Shown here one piece after another: positions 52,069-62,120 of a stretch of DNA of 64,000 bases (its first letter is position 1; each line of letters starts with the position of its first letter). The position numbers and the translations under genes are program-made. The stretch is from SbD1 sp039679945 (GTDB lineage: Bacteria > Desulfobacterota > Syntrophobacteria > Syntrophobacterales > Syntrophobacteraceae), in NCBI GenBank assembly GCA_039679945.1, contig JBDKTY010000067.1:57453-121452 (forward strand), written 5' to 3'. Below the pieces are notes generated by a model that saw nothing but the letters and a program-made list of their open reading frames with translations, ran no database searches and had not been told where the DNA came from.

Positions 52069-55000
52069 ATGGTGGACACCCACGAATCGAAATCGCCAAT
52101 AGGACGGTTTCGACATCAATTCCAGGGTAAACTGATTATCCTTCTCGTCATCCTGCTCCTTCCAAACCTCGCGATCCAAACCTACCTCTATCTCGACAGG
52201 TTTGAGGAACTCCGCGCGGAGGCTTTCCAGGAGAACCTCGAGATTGCGCGCGCGGTGGCCAAGACATTTCAAACCTTCGTCCAGGATGCCCTCCATCAAG
52301 AACTCACCATTGGTCTTGCCATTACATCCTCGGTGCCCATGACACCCGAGGACATCACCAGGCTCCTCAAAGAGTCAAACATCGACCATGCGTCGATCCG
52401 CGACTTCTCATGGACAAACCCGGAAGGCACTTTCGTTTACTCCAGCAACCCGGCGATGATCGGGGCGAATAACAGCGACAGGAGCTATTTTCGGGACATC
52501 GTGAGCGGCCGGGAATGGACGGTGGGGGAACTCGTGCTCGCGAGAACGACCGGTCAACCTGTCTTCGGCATCTCGCGCGGTATCCGCGATGGGAGCGGCA
52601 CCCTTTTAGGAGTAGTCGTCGCGACCATACTTCCCGAGCAGGTCGAGTCCCTCTTTTCAATCGACAGGGGCAAGGACGGCGCACTGAGCATTATCGACAA
52701 CAAGGGCATGCTCGTTTGCCGCTACCCGGCACTTGAGCTGAAATGGGACGAGCGCAACTGGGCCGAACGTTATCCCGAAATCACAAAAGTATTTCAGGGA
52801 AAAGAACTCTCTTTAACCATGGCATCCGCTTTCGGAGCAAAGGACAGGCTCGTTGCGGTGACCCCCGCCGGTACACTCGGATGGGCCGTTGCCGCCGAGC
52901 GCTCACAGGCTGAAGTTATGGCCGGCGTCCGAGCCTCGCTGCTGCGTCAAACCGCCCTTTATCTGGTTGTGACCTTCCTCGCCTTCGCTCTGGCCCTGGT
53001 TTTTTCCCGCTCTCTGTCCAACTCCGTTCGCAAGCTCAGACAGCACGCGCTTGCACTCGGGCGCGGAGAGACAGGAGAGTTGTCGATTACGGCCAATATC
53101 GCGGAGATTGCCGATCTGGCCGATGCCTTCAACACCATGGCGGAAAAGGTGAAGACCCGCGAATTGACGCTGCGTTTGAGCGAGGAGCGTTTGCGCGGGG
53201 TTGGGGACAACATTCCGGGCGGCGCGATATTTCAGCAGGTACGGCATCCGGATGGACGGCTGAGCTATGCCTATATGAGCGCCGGCATCGAAAGGCTCGT
53301 GGGCATTTCTGTCGAAGACCTGCTGGCCGACCCTGACGCCCTCGAAAAAACCATCCACGAGGATGACCTGGCGCATTGTTTGGAGGTCGAGAGGAAATCG
53401 GCGCTACATATAACCCCCCTGGAGTTGGAGTTCCGCCAGCGGTCCCCGTCCGGAGAGGTCAAGTGGCTTCAATGTCGCGCGACTCCACGCAGACTCGATG
53501 ACGGCTCGATCCTATGGGATGGCGTGGTAATGGACATTACGGAGCGGAAACGGCTGGAGCAGGCGGTCAGGGAGAGCGAATCCAGGTACAGGGAGCTGGT
53601 CGAGAACGCCAACAGCGCAATTCTTCGCTGGAAGCATGACGGTACGATCACATTTTTCAACGAATTCGCGGAGCGCTTTTTCGGCTATCGCGCGGACGAG
53701 GTGATTGGGAGGGACGTGGAACTGCTCCTGCCGGAGCAGGAGTCCATGGGCGGAGACCTTTCGATGCTCGCCCAACGCATAGTGGACCGCCCGGAGCAAT
53801 ACATTACCCATATTAACGAGAACGTCCGCCGGGACGGCAGTCGAGTCTGGATGGCCTGGACCAACAGGGCGATCCTCGGCAAGGACGGGCAGGTATCCGA
53901 GATCCTGGCCGTGGGAAGCGACATCACCGAGCGCAAACTGGCCGAGGATGCACTCCACAGGCAGACTGCACTCATCCGTGGCATAAACAAGGTGCTCAGG
54001 GAAGCGCTGGTCAGTGAAACGGAAGAGGAGCTTGCGGGAACATGCCTTGCCGTGGCCGAAGAGCTTACCGGCAGCGAGTTCGGGTTCCTGGGCGAGGTCA
54101 ATGACAAGGGGCTATTTTATAATATCGCACTGAGCGACCCCGGCTGGGAAGCCTGCCGAATGCCCGGGGACAATGCCACCAGCCTGATCCATGATATGGA
54201 GATCCGGGGTATCTGGGGTAAAACGCTGCTCGATGAGATTACGGTTATCGCCAACGATCCTCTCATTCACCCCGACCGGGTAGGAATCCCCGATGGGCAC
54301 CCCCCTCTAAAATCCTTCCTGGGTGTCCCAATAAAAAGTACGGGCCATGCATTCGGAATGATCGCCCTTGCAAACAAGGACGGGGGATATGACCAGTTTG
54401 ATGCGTCGGCAATCGAGTCGCTTGGAGTAGCCTTCGCCGAGGCCCTTTCCCGTAAAAGGGCGGAGGAAGGGCTCAGAAGATCGCACCAGGAGTTGGAGGC
54501 AAGGGTGCTGGCCAGAACAGCCGATCTCGAGCGCAGCAACAGGGCGCTCCAGGATTTTGCCTCCATTGCTTCTCACGACCTCAAGGAGCCTCTGCGCAAG
54601 ATCATTTCCTTCGGAAATATCCTGGAGCAAAAGCACTCCGATTCCATCGGAGCCTCAGGAAACGAATATTTGAGGCGAATAACCGCCGCCAGCCAGCGAA
54701 TGCAATCACTCATCACGGCTTTGCTGGAATATTCAAAAATCACGGCGAACACGGAACATTTCGGAAAGGTTGATCTTTCCGAAATCGTCCGCGACGTCAT
54801 CATGGACCTGGAAGTGAGGATTGAATCATCGGGCGGGAAAGTGCTCGTGGGCGATTTACCGGTTGTCGAGGCTGACCCGGTTCAGATGCGGCAGCTTTTT
54901 CAGAACCTTATCGCCAATGCCCTCAAATTCCATGGAGAGGGTAAAAGGCCCCTGGTCAAAGTGGGACTCAGCGCCGAATTGGGCCATGCGCCCCGGATTG

Positions 55001-55218
55001 TCATAGAGGATAATGGCATCGGCTTTGATGAAGAGCATGTCGAGACCATATTTGCCCCGTTTCACAGACTCCACGGAAAGAGCAGCCGGTATGAAGGCAC
55101 TGGAATGGGCCTTGCCATATGCAGGAAAATAGTCGAGCAGCATGGCTGGAGCATAACGGCCCGGAGCCAACCCGGCATAGGATCTTCATTCATCATCAGC
55201 ATCCCCTCGCTCCAATGA
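52069..55218 (+). CDS. Multi-domain sensor histidine kinase (Cache-HAMP-PAS-PAS-GAF)
   Basis: 1049 residues. TM1 about 22-42, periplasmic Cache about 50-280 (NIDHASIRDFSWTNPEG, SDRSYFRDIVSG, TTGQPVFGISRGI), TM2 about 290-312, then a HAMP-like segment. Two PAS domains follow with PAC endings (VVMDITERKRLEQ, VGSDITERKLAED). A GAF domain (about 640-790) precedes the kinase core: H-box SHDLKEPLRKIISF, then N-box NLIANALKFH, DNGIGFD and EGTGMGLAICRKIVEQHGW. No receiver domain, so a separate response regulator is needed. The start is uncertain because the ribosome-binding site is weak. Confidence 0.9.
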   Translation: MVDTHESKSPIGRFRHQFQGKLIILLVILLLPNLAIQTYLYLDRFEELRAEAFQENLEIARAVAKTFQTFVQDALHQELTIGLAITSSVPMTPEDITRLLKESNIDHASIRDFSWTNPEGTFVYSSNPAMIGANNSDRSYFRDIVSGREWTVGELVLARTTGQPVFGISRGIRDGSGTLLGVVVATILPEQVESLFSIDRGKDGALSIIDNKGMLVCRYPALELKWDERNWAERYPEITKVFQGKELSLTMASAFGAKDRLVAVTPAGTLGWAVAAERSQAEVMAGVRASLLRQTALYLVVTFLAFALALVFSRSLSNSVRKLRQHALALGRGETGELSITANIAEIADLADAFNTMAEKVKTRELTLRLSEERLRGVGDNIPGGAIFQQVRHPDGRLSYAYMSAGIERLVGISVEDLLADPDALEKTIHEDDLAHCLEVERKSALHITPLELEFRQRSPSGEVKWLQCRATPRRLDDGSILWDGVVMDITERKRLEQAVRESESRYRELVENANSAILRWKHDGTITFFNEFAERFFGYRADEVIGRDVELLLPEQESMGGDLSMLAQRIVDRPEQYITHINENVRRDGSRVWMAWTNRAILGKDGQVSEILAVGSDITERKLAEDALHRQTALIRGINKVLREALVSETEEELAGTCLAVAEELTGSEFGFLGEVNDKGLFYNIALSDPGWEACRMPGDNATSLIHDMEIRGIWGKTLLDEITVIANDPLIHPDRVGIPDGHPPLKSFLGVPIKSTGHAFGMIALANKDGGYDQFDASAIESLGVAFAEALSRKRAEEGLRRSHQELEARVLARTADLERSNRALQDFASIASHDLKEPLRKIISFGNILEQKHSDSIGASGNEYLRRITAASQRMQSLITALLEYSKITANTEHFGKVDLSEIVRDVIMDLEVRIESSGGKVLVGDLPVVEADPVQMRQLFQNLIANALKFHGEGKRPLVKVGLSAELGHAPRIVIEDNGIGFDEEHVETIFAPFHRLHGKSSRYEGTGMGLAICRKIVEQHGWSITARSQPGIGSSFIISIPSLQ

Positions 55219-55236
55219 CGCGGGAGAAGCTGCCCC

Positions 55237-58200
55237 CTAATCGTTTACGCAGGCTTGGCCCTTGAGAATTCCGGCCAAAGCCGATCGCACCTTTCCATAC
55301 TCGGCATCCAGCTCTGTTTCCGTGTCGCGCTCCAACTCGCGTGGCTCGCGGCATGCACTCTCCAGCCTTTTACAAATTTCCGCAAATTTGAGCGCCCCCA
55401 CATTCGCGCTGGATGACTTCAGACTATGGGTGAGTTCCCTGACCTTCGAGAGGTCATTGCTGGCAAGGGCATGGTGGATTCGTTCCATGAGCTGACCGGA
55501 ATGCGACAGGAAGGAGTTCAGGAGAGAGTCGAGAAAGTCCGGATTACCGGTGCTTCGCAGCAGCAGAAGGTTTTCCAGGACCGTGCCGTCGATTATCCCT
55601 TCCTCCCCTGCCCCGGCGGGATCACCGTCCCGTGATTGCGGCGGCGCCGTTGTGGCGTGTTGGTTCCGGAACCCGGATTCTCCGGCAGGCTTTATTCCCT
55701 CCTCGGGCATCCCCGGCAGCCAATGGTCCAGGATCTGACGCATCTGGCTCAAAGCAAACGGTTTCGACAGGTAGCCGTCCATCCCCGCTTCCAGGCACTC
55801 CTCCCGGGCGCCGTTCATGGCATGGGCGGTAAGGGCCACGATGGCAACGCGCGCGCCGAATTCGGCCTCTTTTTTGCGTATCCGCCGCGTCGTTTCGTAC
55901 CCATCCATCTCAGGCATCTGGCAGTCCATCAGGACGAGTCCGTACTTTGTACGCTCAAGCGCCTCGATCGCCTCGCGCCCACTGGAAACAACATCCACGC
56001 GGCGGCAACCGAGGTTCTTGAGCATCTCCACGCAGACCTGCTGGTTGATGGGATTATCCTCGGCCAGAAGGATCGGCACCAGATGAGGCTGTACCTTTCG
56101 CACGGGGGCGGATATCTCGGCTTTATTTCCGAGGCAGCCCCCCGTCGCCTTTGCCAGTGCATTGTAGAGCTGAGACTGCCTGATAGGCTTGGTAAGATAG
56201 TCCACCACACCGGAGAGGTGGGCTTTCTCGATGTCCCCATACTGGCCCACGGAAGTGAGCATGATCAGGGCCAGTTCCGCCAGAGAGCGGTCGCTTCTGA
56301 TCCTCCGCGCCAACTCGAGTCCGTCCATGCCGGGCATCATCATATCCAGGATCGCCACGTCGTAGGGTTTCCCCTCCCGAGAAGCGGTCCGCAATATTTC
56401 GAGAGCCTTGGCTCCGTTTTCGCAACTTTCGTTTCGAATCCCCCACGAGTCGATCTGGTAGCGCAAAACTTGGCGGTTAGTGAGGTTATCGTCCACGATG
56501 AGAACACGAAGATCCCCCATGCTCTCGCATTGGAGAACAGGAAAGGATGCCATCTCCGCCGACGGCCTTCTCAAACGGACAGTGAAATGGAAGGTGCTGC
56601 CTTTGCCAACAGCGCTCTCTACTCCCAACCTCCCGCCCATTATCTCACAGAGTTGCCTTGATATGGACAGGCCAAGGCCGGTTCCGCCAAACCTTCGGCT
56701 CATCGACTCGTCGGACTGGGAAAACGCATCGAATATTCTGGCCTGGGACTCGGGAGGGATGCCCACTCCGGTATCGCTGACCCTGAAGCCGATCAGGACC
56801 GTATCCTCGGCATCTTCCACCAGGGATGCCCGCACAACCACCTCACCCTCATCGGTGAACTTGACCGCGTTTCCCACCAGGTTGATGAGTATCTGGCGCA
56901 GCCTTCCGGGATCTCCCATCAATCTGCCCGGCACATCCTTTTCGATGTGGCAGATGAATTCCAGCCCCTTTCTGTGCGCGTTGTCGGCAAGGACCTCCAT
57001 CATTTCTTCCACCTCCTCGCGCAGGTCGAAGCCGATGCATTCCAGCTCAAGTTTTCCCGCCTCGATCTTTGAAAAGTCCAGGATGTCGTTCAAGACCCGC
57101 AAAAGGGATTCCCCTGAGCGGAAGACCGTCTCCGCCAAATGCCGCTGATGGTCGTCGAGATCCGTTCCCATGAGCAATTCGGCCATTCCGAGCACTCCGT
57201 TCATCGGAGTACGGATTTCGTGGCTCATGTTCGCCAGGAACTGCGACTTGGCACGATTGGCCACCATTGCCCTGGCCGCCATCTCCTTTTCGGTGACATC
57301 CTCGTGAATCCCGAGAATTCCGTTGAAATCCCCTCTTGCGTCAAACATCGGGATCTTGCGAATCTCGACGAAGACGTTGCCCGTCTGTCGTTCCAGAATC
57401 CGGTGGAGCGGGACGCGCGAATGCGCTACCCGAGTGTCCCATTCCCGGAACAGTTCCTTCTCGGTTTCATCCCACGCTATTTCCTGGTCCGATTTGCCGA
57501 TGACATCACCCGGAAATTCGAAACCCGCTTCCCGCGCGAAGTGACCGTTGCAGCCCAGGTATCGCAAACCCGCATCTTTCCAGAAAATCGAATGGGGAAG
57601 GCTTTCGATGACCCTTTTCAGCATTTCTTGCGAGTGTTGCAGCGCCTCGGCGGCCCTCTGCCTCCCCACAGCCTCTTCCCTGAGTCTGTCGGCCAGCCCG
57701 GCCAGTTCCTCCCTGCGTCCATATTCAAGCGAGGCCAGGGATTCGAGCATCTTGGGCACGGGGACCGTACCGAGGAGCAAACCTTTTCGGGTTACAATCA
57801 GGTGATCGAATATCTTGGTCTTTTCACGCTGCATCGCCTGGCTTGCCGCCACTTCCAGGGGAATATCATCCTCGATGATCATGGGGTTGGAATCCATGAC
57901 CTTCACGACCGGTTTGGAGTGAAAGAGGGCAAACCCGAACTGGTTGCTCAGTATCCTGTCGAGATGAAGGCTCATGACGAGGCCGAGAGGAATTTCGCCG
58001 TGCGCCACGACAAGCGCTGAAATCGGTTCGTCCTTCCCGAGCAATTCCTTGGTCTCGCGCACCGTTGTATCCGGCCGCACACAGACCGGCGGTTCCACCA
58101 GCATGCCTATGAGAAGGGCCCCCGTGCCGAATGCCCGATCCGATCCATCTTGCCCGGAAAGCGAGCCTGATCGCCTGTTGTCGAAAGCTTGAGCCAGCAT
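55237..58200 (-). CDS. Hybrid histidine kinase: CBS-PAS-HK-REC-REC-HPt
   Basis: 987 residues, no membrane segments. An N-terminal CBS pair (about 28-160: LVEPPVCVRPDTTVRET, VVAHGEIPLGLVMS, KIFDHLIVTRKGLLLG) is an unusual input. A PAS domain (about 190-310) ends GIHEDVTEKEMAA. HK core: SHEIRTPMNGVLGMAELL, LVGNAVKFTDEG, DTGVGIPPE, GGTGLGLSISRQL. REC1 has VLIVDDNLTNRQVL and DVAILDMMMPGMDG; REC2 has ILLAEDNPINQQVC and VLMDCQMPEMDG. The HPt His is in ELTHSLKSSSANVGA. GGAGA precedes the ATG. It converges with the other kinase, 18 bp apart. Confidence 0.93.
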   Translation of the reverse strand: MLAQAFDNRRSGSLSGQDGSDRAFGTGALLIGMLVEPPVCVRPDTTVRETKELLGKDEPISALVVAHGEIPLGLVMSLHLDRILSNQFGFALFHSKPVVKVMDSNPMIIEDDIPLEVAASQAMQREKTKIFDHLIVTRKGLLLGTVPVPKMLESLASLEYGRREELAGLADRLREEAVGRQRAAEALQHSQEMLKRVIESLPHSIFWKDAGLRYLGCNGHFAREAGFEFPGDVIGKSDQEIAWDETEKELFREWDTRVAHSRVPLHRILERQTGNVFVEIRKIPMFDARGDFNGILGIHEDVTEKEMAARAMVANRAKSQFLANMSHEIRTPMNGVLGMAELLMGTDLDDHQRHLAETVFRSGESLLRVLNDILDFSKIEAGKLELECIGFDLREEVEEMMEVLADNAHRKGLEFICHIEKDVPGRLMGDPGRLRQILINLVGNAVKFTDEGEVVVRASLVEDAEDTVLIGFRVSDTGVGIPPESQARIFDAFSQSDESMSRRFGGTGLGLSISRQLCEIMGGRLGVESAVGKGSTFHFTVRLRRPSAEMASFPVLQCESMGDLRVLIVDDNLTNRQVLRYQIDSWGIRNESCENGAKALEILRTASREGKPYDVAILDMMMPGMDGLELARRIRSDRSLAELALIMLTSVGQYGDIEKAHLSGVVDYLTKPIRQSQLYNALAKATGGCLGNKAEISAPVRKVQPHLVPILLAEDNPINQQVCVEMLKNLGCRRVDVVSSGREAIEALERTKYGLVLMDCQMPEMDGYETTRRIRKKEAEFGARVAIVALTAHAMNGAREECLEAGMDGYLSKPFALSQMRQILDHWLPGMPEEGIKPAGESGFRNQHATTAPPQSRDGDPAGAGEEGIIDGTVLENLLLLRSTGNPDFLDSLLNSFLSHSGQLMERIHHALASNDLSKVRELTHSLKSSSANVGALKFAEICKRLESACREPRELERDTETELDAEYGKVRSALAGILKGQACVND

Positions 58201-58999
58201 ATTCGGTCTCCAGCATCAAATTTTGTAGGCACGCGTCTATGCGTCTGCCACCGGAGTTGCGTTCAAGGGGCAACCGCGTCCAACCGTTCACTGACGTAAC
58301 GTGCGCCGTATCGCGCGAACACGCTCTCCCGCTTCGATACCTCAAGGAACAGCCTGTTTCGATTCGTGACAAAATCCCATCTAAAAACGGGCTCCCCCCT
58401 GCGTTTGCACCGAGTTACCGAAGCATGAAGGGGCCATAAAGTGTTCGCCCTTCGGTATCACGAGACGAAAGTGTCCAGGACACAACCCGTCATACTAATT
58501 CTGTCCAACCTATTCCTTCGGTTGATGGCTCGCGCGCCTTTATGACGGGAGTGTTACATTTGCGTGACATTTCGGTGGAGGTGGTCAAGTTTCCGGACTG
58601 GAGGCAATCTGGGACTGTCGTGGCGGGGCAGTTAAGGACCAAATGGGATGGAGGCCGGTTTTTTTGTAAGAAATTTTGGCCCTCCGACGGCCTGAGTTTC
58701 TTCAAGAGAAGTTGAGATTTGATTTGTCCCGGATGGGTTGCGCATGGCAGAGAGGAGAGGACGCAGCATGGACCTAGACCGCGCGGAAGCCAACCCGTGA
58801 CTCATCTGGCCTGAGAGTCGATTCGGAGGCCAAAGTGTTTTGGACAATGACAGTATCGGAAGTTCCCGCACAAGAGCCAGCGGCAGTTCATCCGCGCTCA
58901 TCTTCTGTCCGGCTGCTTGAGCGGATGTCCAGCCTCGCGTCTTGTCCCGGGTACCCCCGGATCCAGGAATTAGCCGGGGGCGCAAGCTGCGTGCCGTGA
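58201..58999. other. 0.8-kb intergenic stretch
   Basis: No gene. 58246-58345 holds a diverged copy of the GTTGCGTTCAAG family (GGAGTTGCGTTCAAGGGG, and CTTCGATACCTCA at 58335-58347). The rest is unremarkable. Confidence 0.45.
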
Positions 59000-59983
59000 T
59001 CAAGCCTCTTTTGCCGATGATCCTCGCTCGATCTGCCCGGCTGAGTAAATCAGTTCGGGTTTCTTTATGATCACCCGCGTGTCGGGGGGAACGGATTCAG
59101 TGAGCCAGACATTGCCGCCGATAACCGAGCGGGCGCCGATTACGGTTTCTCCGCCCAGTATCGTCGCGCCCGAATAGATGATGACGTCATCCTCGATTGT
59201 CGGGTGCCGTTTCTGGTTCCTCAACTGCGCGCCGGCATCGCGGGGAAGCGAAAGCGCGCCGAGAGTAACGCCCTGATACAGCCGCACCCGGTCGCCGATC
59301 TCGCTTGTCTCGCCGATTACCACGCCGGTCCCGTGATCGATGAAGAAGCTTTCGCCGATATGCGCCCCGGGGTGAATGTCGATCCCTGTCCTGCTGTGGG
59401 CGTACTCGGTCATTATCCGGGGGATGAACGGGATGCCCTGTTCCCAGAGCTGGTGGGCCGCCCTGTAGATGGTGATGGCAAGCAAACCGGGATAGCTGAA
59501 GATGATTTCGTCATAGCTCTTGGCCGCCGGATCTCCCTGGAACGCGGCGCGAACATCACTGGCCAGCATGGCGCGCACACCGGGAAGCGCACGCATGAGC
59601 TTTATCGCGGCTTCCTGCCCGCGCTCATCACAATGCACGCAGGGAAGATCATGGCGAATGCAGTCATGGCGCAACGCGATCGTGATCTGCTCCGAGAGCA
59701 TTTCGAATAGAGCCGTTGCCTCCTGCCCGAAATAGTAGGCCAGGTTGAACTGCTCCAGGCGGTTCCTTATGAAATAGCCGGGGTAGAGCATCATGCTCAG
59801 CCTGCTCACGATATCAATCACGGCCTCCCGTGATGGGATGGGCTCCGGCCCCACGTGATCGAAGCACTGGCCGTTGGCGCAGGACAGGACAAGCTCATCG
59901 ACAATCCCAGGTATTTCCTCTCTGAAATGGCGCTCTACCTGGACCGCCTCTTTGCATTGATCTAGTATTGATTGATCGGGCAT
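59000..59983 (-). CDS. cysE: Serine O-acetyltransferase, long EpsC-type
   Basis: Makes O-acetylserine, the precursor for cysteine. 327 residues, longer than E. coli CysE (273) but typical of the EpsC type with an extended helical N-terminus (about 1-180). The left-handed beta-helix has HIGESFFIDHGTGVVIGETSEIG and LYQGVTLGALSLPRD, with His and Asp of the catalytic dyad, then HPTIEDDVIIYSGATILGG. Start 59983 is used because AAGGA lies directly before it; an ATG six bases upstream overlaps that site. It follows nifS after a terminator. Confidence 0.93.
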   Translation of the reverse strand: MPDQSILDQCKEAVQVERHFREEIPGIVDELVLSCANGQCFDHVGPEPIPSREAVIDIVSRLSMMLYPGYFIRNRLEQFNLAYYFGQEATALFEMLSEQITIALRHDCIRHDLPCVHCDERGQEAAIKLMRALPGVRAMLASDVRAAFQGDPAAKSYDEIIFSYPGLLAITIYRAAHQLWEQGIPFIPRIMTEYAHSRTGIDIHPGAHIGESFFIDHGTGVVIGETSEIGDRVRLYQGVTLGALSLPRDAGAQLRNQKRHPTIEDDVIIYSGATILGGETVIGARSVIGGNVWLTESVPPDTRVIIKKPELIYSAGQIERGSSAKEA

Positions 59984-60053
59984 GTTCATTCCTTTGTGGC
60001 ATTCCGAGCAAATTCGAGGTCTTTATATCACATCTTTTTAGTATGAATTGCCA

Positions 60054-60090
60054 TAAAAAACGGCCGGACCGGTCACACCCGGCCGGCCGT
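60054..60090 (-). terminator. Intrinsic terminator after nifS
   Basis: On the minus strand ACGGCCGG pairs with CCGGCCGT (8 bp) with a loop, followed by a run of six T's. It separates nifUS from cysE. Confidence 0.85.
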
Positions 60091-60108
60091 ACGATTCTTT
60101 TTGCGACT

Positions 60109-61293
60109 CTAGGCGCTTTCGCAAAGCTGCTGGGCGCCGGACTTCCAGTAAGGAGACATGCTCCTCAGGGTTTCGATAATGGGCGGCACCTTCTCGAGCA
60201 CGAAATCGATTTCCTCGTCGGTTGTATACATGCTCAGGCTGAACCTGATCGAGCCATGGGCCATGGTGAAGGGAATGCCCATTGCGCGAAGCACGTGGGA
60301 CGGCTGGAGCGACCCCGAAGTACACGCCGACCCCGATGAGGCGCAAATTCCGAACTCGTCCATCATGAGCAGAATTCCTTCACCCTCGACAAACTCGAAA
60401 CTGATGTTGGACGTGTTCGGCAGCCTCTCTATCCTGTCGCCATTGACTTTGCTCCTGGCGACGGCCTTCAGGATTCCATTTTCCAACTTGTCCCTGAGGC
60501 GTTTGACATGGGTGTTCTCGTACTCCAGGTTCGCGGCCGCGAGTTCGGCGGCAACACCCATGGCGATGATGCTCGTGGTGGCTTCCGTCCCGCCGCGTCG
60601 CCCCTTTTCCTGGTGTCCGCCGATGAGAAACGGAGAGAACTTGGTGCCCTTGCGCACGTAGAGAACTCCGATGCCCTTGGGCGCATGCAGCTTGTGGCCC
60701 GAGAGGGCCAGCATGTCGATCGGCAGCTTGGAGAGGTTGATCGGTATTTTCCCGACTGCCTGGACAGCGTCGGTGTGGAAAAGAATTCCACGTTCCCTCG
60801 CCATTGTCGCGGCCTTTTCGATGGGAAAAATCACACCGGTCTCATTATTGGCCCACATGAGACTCACAATTGCCGTATCGGGCGTGAGCGCTTTCCTGTA
60901 TGCCTCCATGTCCAGGCGGCCCTCGGCATCGACAGGGATTTCACTCACCTTGTAGCCCTGTGTGACCAGGTGCGCGCACAGGGCTCGCACTGCCGGGTGC
61001 TCCACCCTGCTGGTGACGATGTGTTTCTTTTCGGGGTAGCTGCTCAGGGCGGAACGGATCGCCGCATTGTCACTTTCCGAGCCACAACTCGTGAAGATGA
61101 TTTCGTCGGGTGAGGCTCCCAGGAGGGAAGCCATGCGTTCCCGCGCCTTCCGGACCTCTTTGCCGACCTGGCCGCCGAAAGAGTGCATGCTCGACGGATT
61201 TCCATACTTTTCGCCGAAATAGGGCAGCATCGCCTCCAGCACTTCCGGGGCCACCCGCGTGGTTGCGTTGTTATCCAGGTATACAGTTCTCAT
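60109..61293 (-). CDS. nifS: Cysteine desulfurase (NifS type)
   Basis: PLP enzyme that removes sulfur from cysteine for Fe-S cluster assembly, and could also supply selenium in a selenoprotein-making cell (inference). 394 residues. MRTVYLDNNATTRVAPEVLE at the start, PLP Lys in LSGHKLHAPKGIG (about 200), and the active-site Cys in ASSGSACTSGSLQPSHVL (about 325). ATG 61293 overlaps the nifU stop as ATGA with GAGGAGG inside nifU, so coupling is strong. Confidence 0.95.
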   Translation of the reverse strand: MRTVYLDNNATTRVAPEVLEAMLPYFGEKYGNPSSMHSFGGQVGKEVRKARERMASLLGASPDEIIFTSCGSESDNAAIRSALSSYPEKKHIVTSRVEHPAVRALCAHLVTQGYKVSEIPVDAEGRLDMEAYRKALTPDTAIVSLMWANNETGVIFPIEKAATMARERGILFHTDAVQAVGKIPINLSKLPIDMLALSGHKLHAPKGIGVLYVRKGTKFSPFLIGGHQEKGRRGGTEATTSIIAMGVAAELAAANLEYENTHVKRLRDKLENGILKAVARSKVNGDRIERLPNTSNISFEFVEGEGILLMMDEFGICASSGSACTSGSLQPSHVLRAMGIPFTMAHGSIRFSLSMYTTDEEIDFVLEKVPPIIETLRSMSPYWKSGAQQLCESA

Positions 61294-62120
61294 GCCGACA
61301 CCTCCTCGACAACCAGGTCCTGCCAAACCAGTTCCCTGAGCTTGACCTCGACGAAATTCTTCAGGGTCTGGTTCGATGCCTGGCAGGAAGCGCACGCCCC
61401 GCGCGTGGCAACCAGTACGCGATTGCCAACGACATCCACGAGTTCGATATCTCCCCCGTCGTGCTTGAGCGCGGGCCGGATCTCGCGTTCCAGAGTCTCT
61501 TCAATCATCTTGATTTTCTTGATATTCGAGAGTTTAGGCCTGCCTTCCGGGGCCTCCTGAACCTCGCTGAGCACTCTGTCAATAATCTCTTGAATGGCGG
61601 GGTGGCAATTGCCGCAGCCTCCACCGGCCTTTGTGTAGTTGGTGACCTCCTCCACGGTCCTGAGGCGGTTCTCGCGAATGGCCCGCTCAATTTCCTTCTC
61701 GGTCACTCCGAAGCATTCGCAGACGATTTTTTCCTCCGCCATGGGACCGGGAGCACCTTTGAAATGAGCAATAGCCTTCTCGAGGGCCTCGCGACCCAGC
61801 ACCGAACAGTGCATCTTCTCCTGGGGAAGACCGCCCAGGAAATTGGCTATGTCCTGGTTGGTAACCTTGGCTGCCTCTTCAACGGTCATGCCTTTTATCA
61901 TCTCGGTTAGAGCCGAAGCTGAAGCAATAGCGCTGGCACATCCGAATGTTTTGAATTTGGCATCAACGATCTTGCCGTCCCGATCGAGTTTGAAGGTAAG
62001 CTTCAGCGCATCGCCGCACGCAATTGACCCAACTTCGGCAATTCCATCGGCGTCCTCAATCTCCCCAACATTTCTGGGATTGAGAAAATGTTCTTTCACT
62101 TTATCCGTGTAATCCCACAT
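61290..62120 (-). CDS. nifU: Fe-S cluster scaffold NifU, three-domain
   Basis: 276-residue full-length NifU. N-terminal IscU-like domain with three cluster cysteines: GSIACGDALKLTF, KFKTFGCASAIAS and EKMHCSVLGREAL. Central BFD-like [2Fe-2S] domain: KIVCECFGVTEKEI and GGGCGNCHPAI. C-terminal Nfu domain: KHDGGDIELVDV and GACASCQASNQTLK. Start 62120 follows GGAGGAG. Not nif-specific by context, since no nitrogenase genes are present; it may be the general scaffold in this anaerobe. Confidence 0.94.
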   Translation of the reverse strand: MWDYTDKVKEHFLNPRNVGEIEDADGIAEVGSIACGDALKLTFKLDRDGKIVDAKFKTFGCASAIASASALTEMIKGMTVEEAAKVTNQDIANFLGGLPQEKMHCSVLGREALEKAIAHFKGAPGPMAEEKIVCECFGVTEKEIERAIRENRLRTVEEVTNYTKAGGGCGNCHPAIQEIIDRVLSEVQEAPEGRPKLSNIKKIKMIEETLEREIRPALKHDGGDIELVDVVGNRVLVATRGACASCQASNQTLKNFVEVKLRELVWQDLVVEEVSA

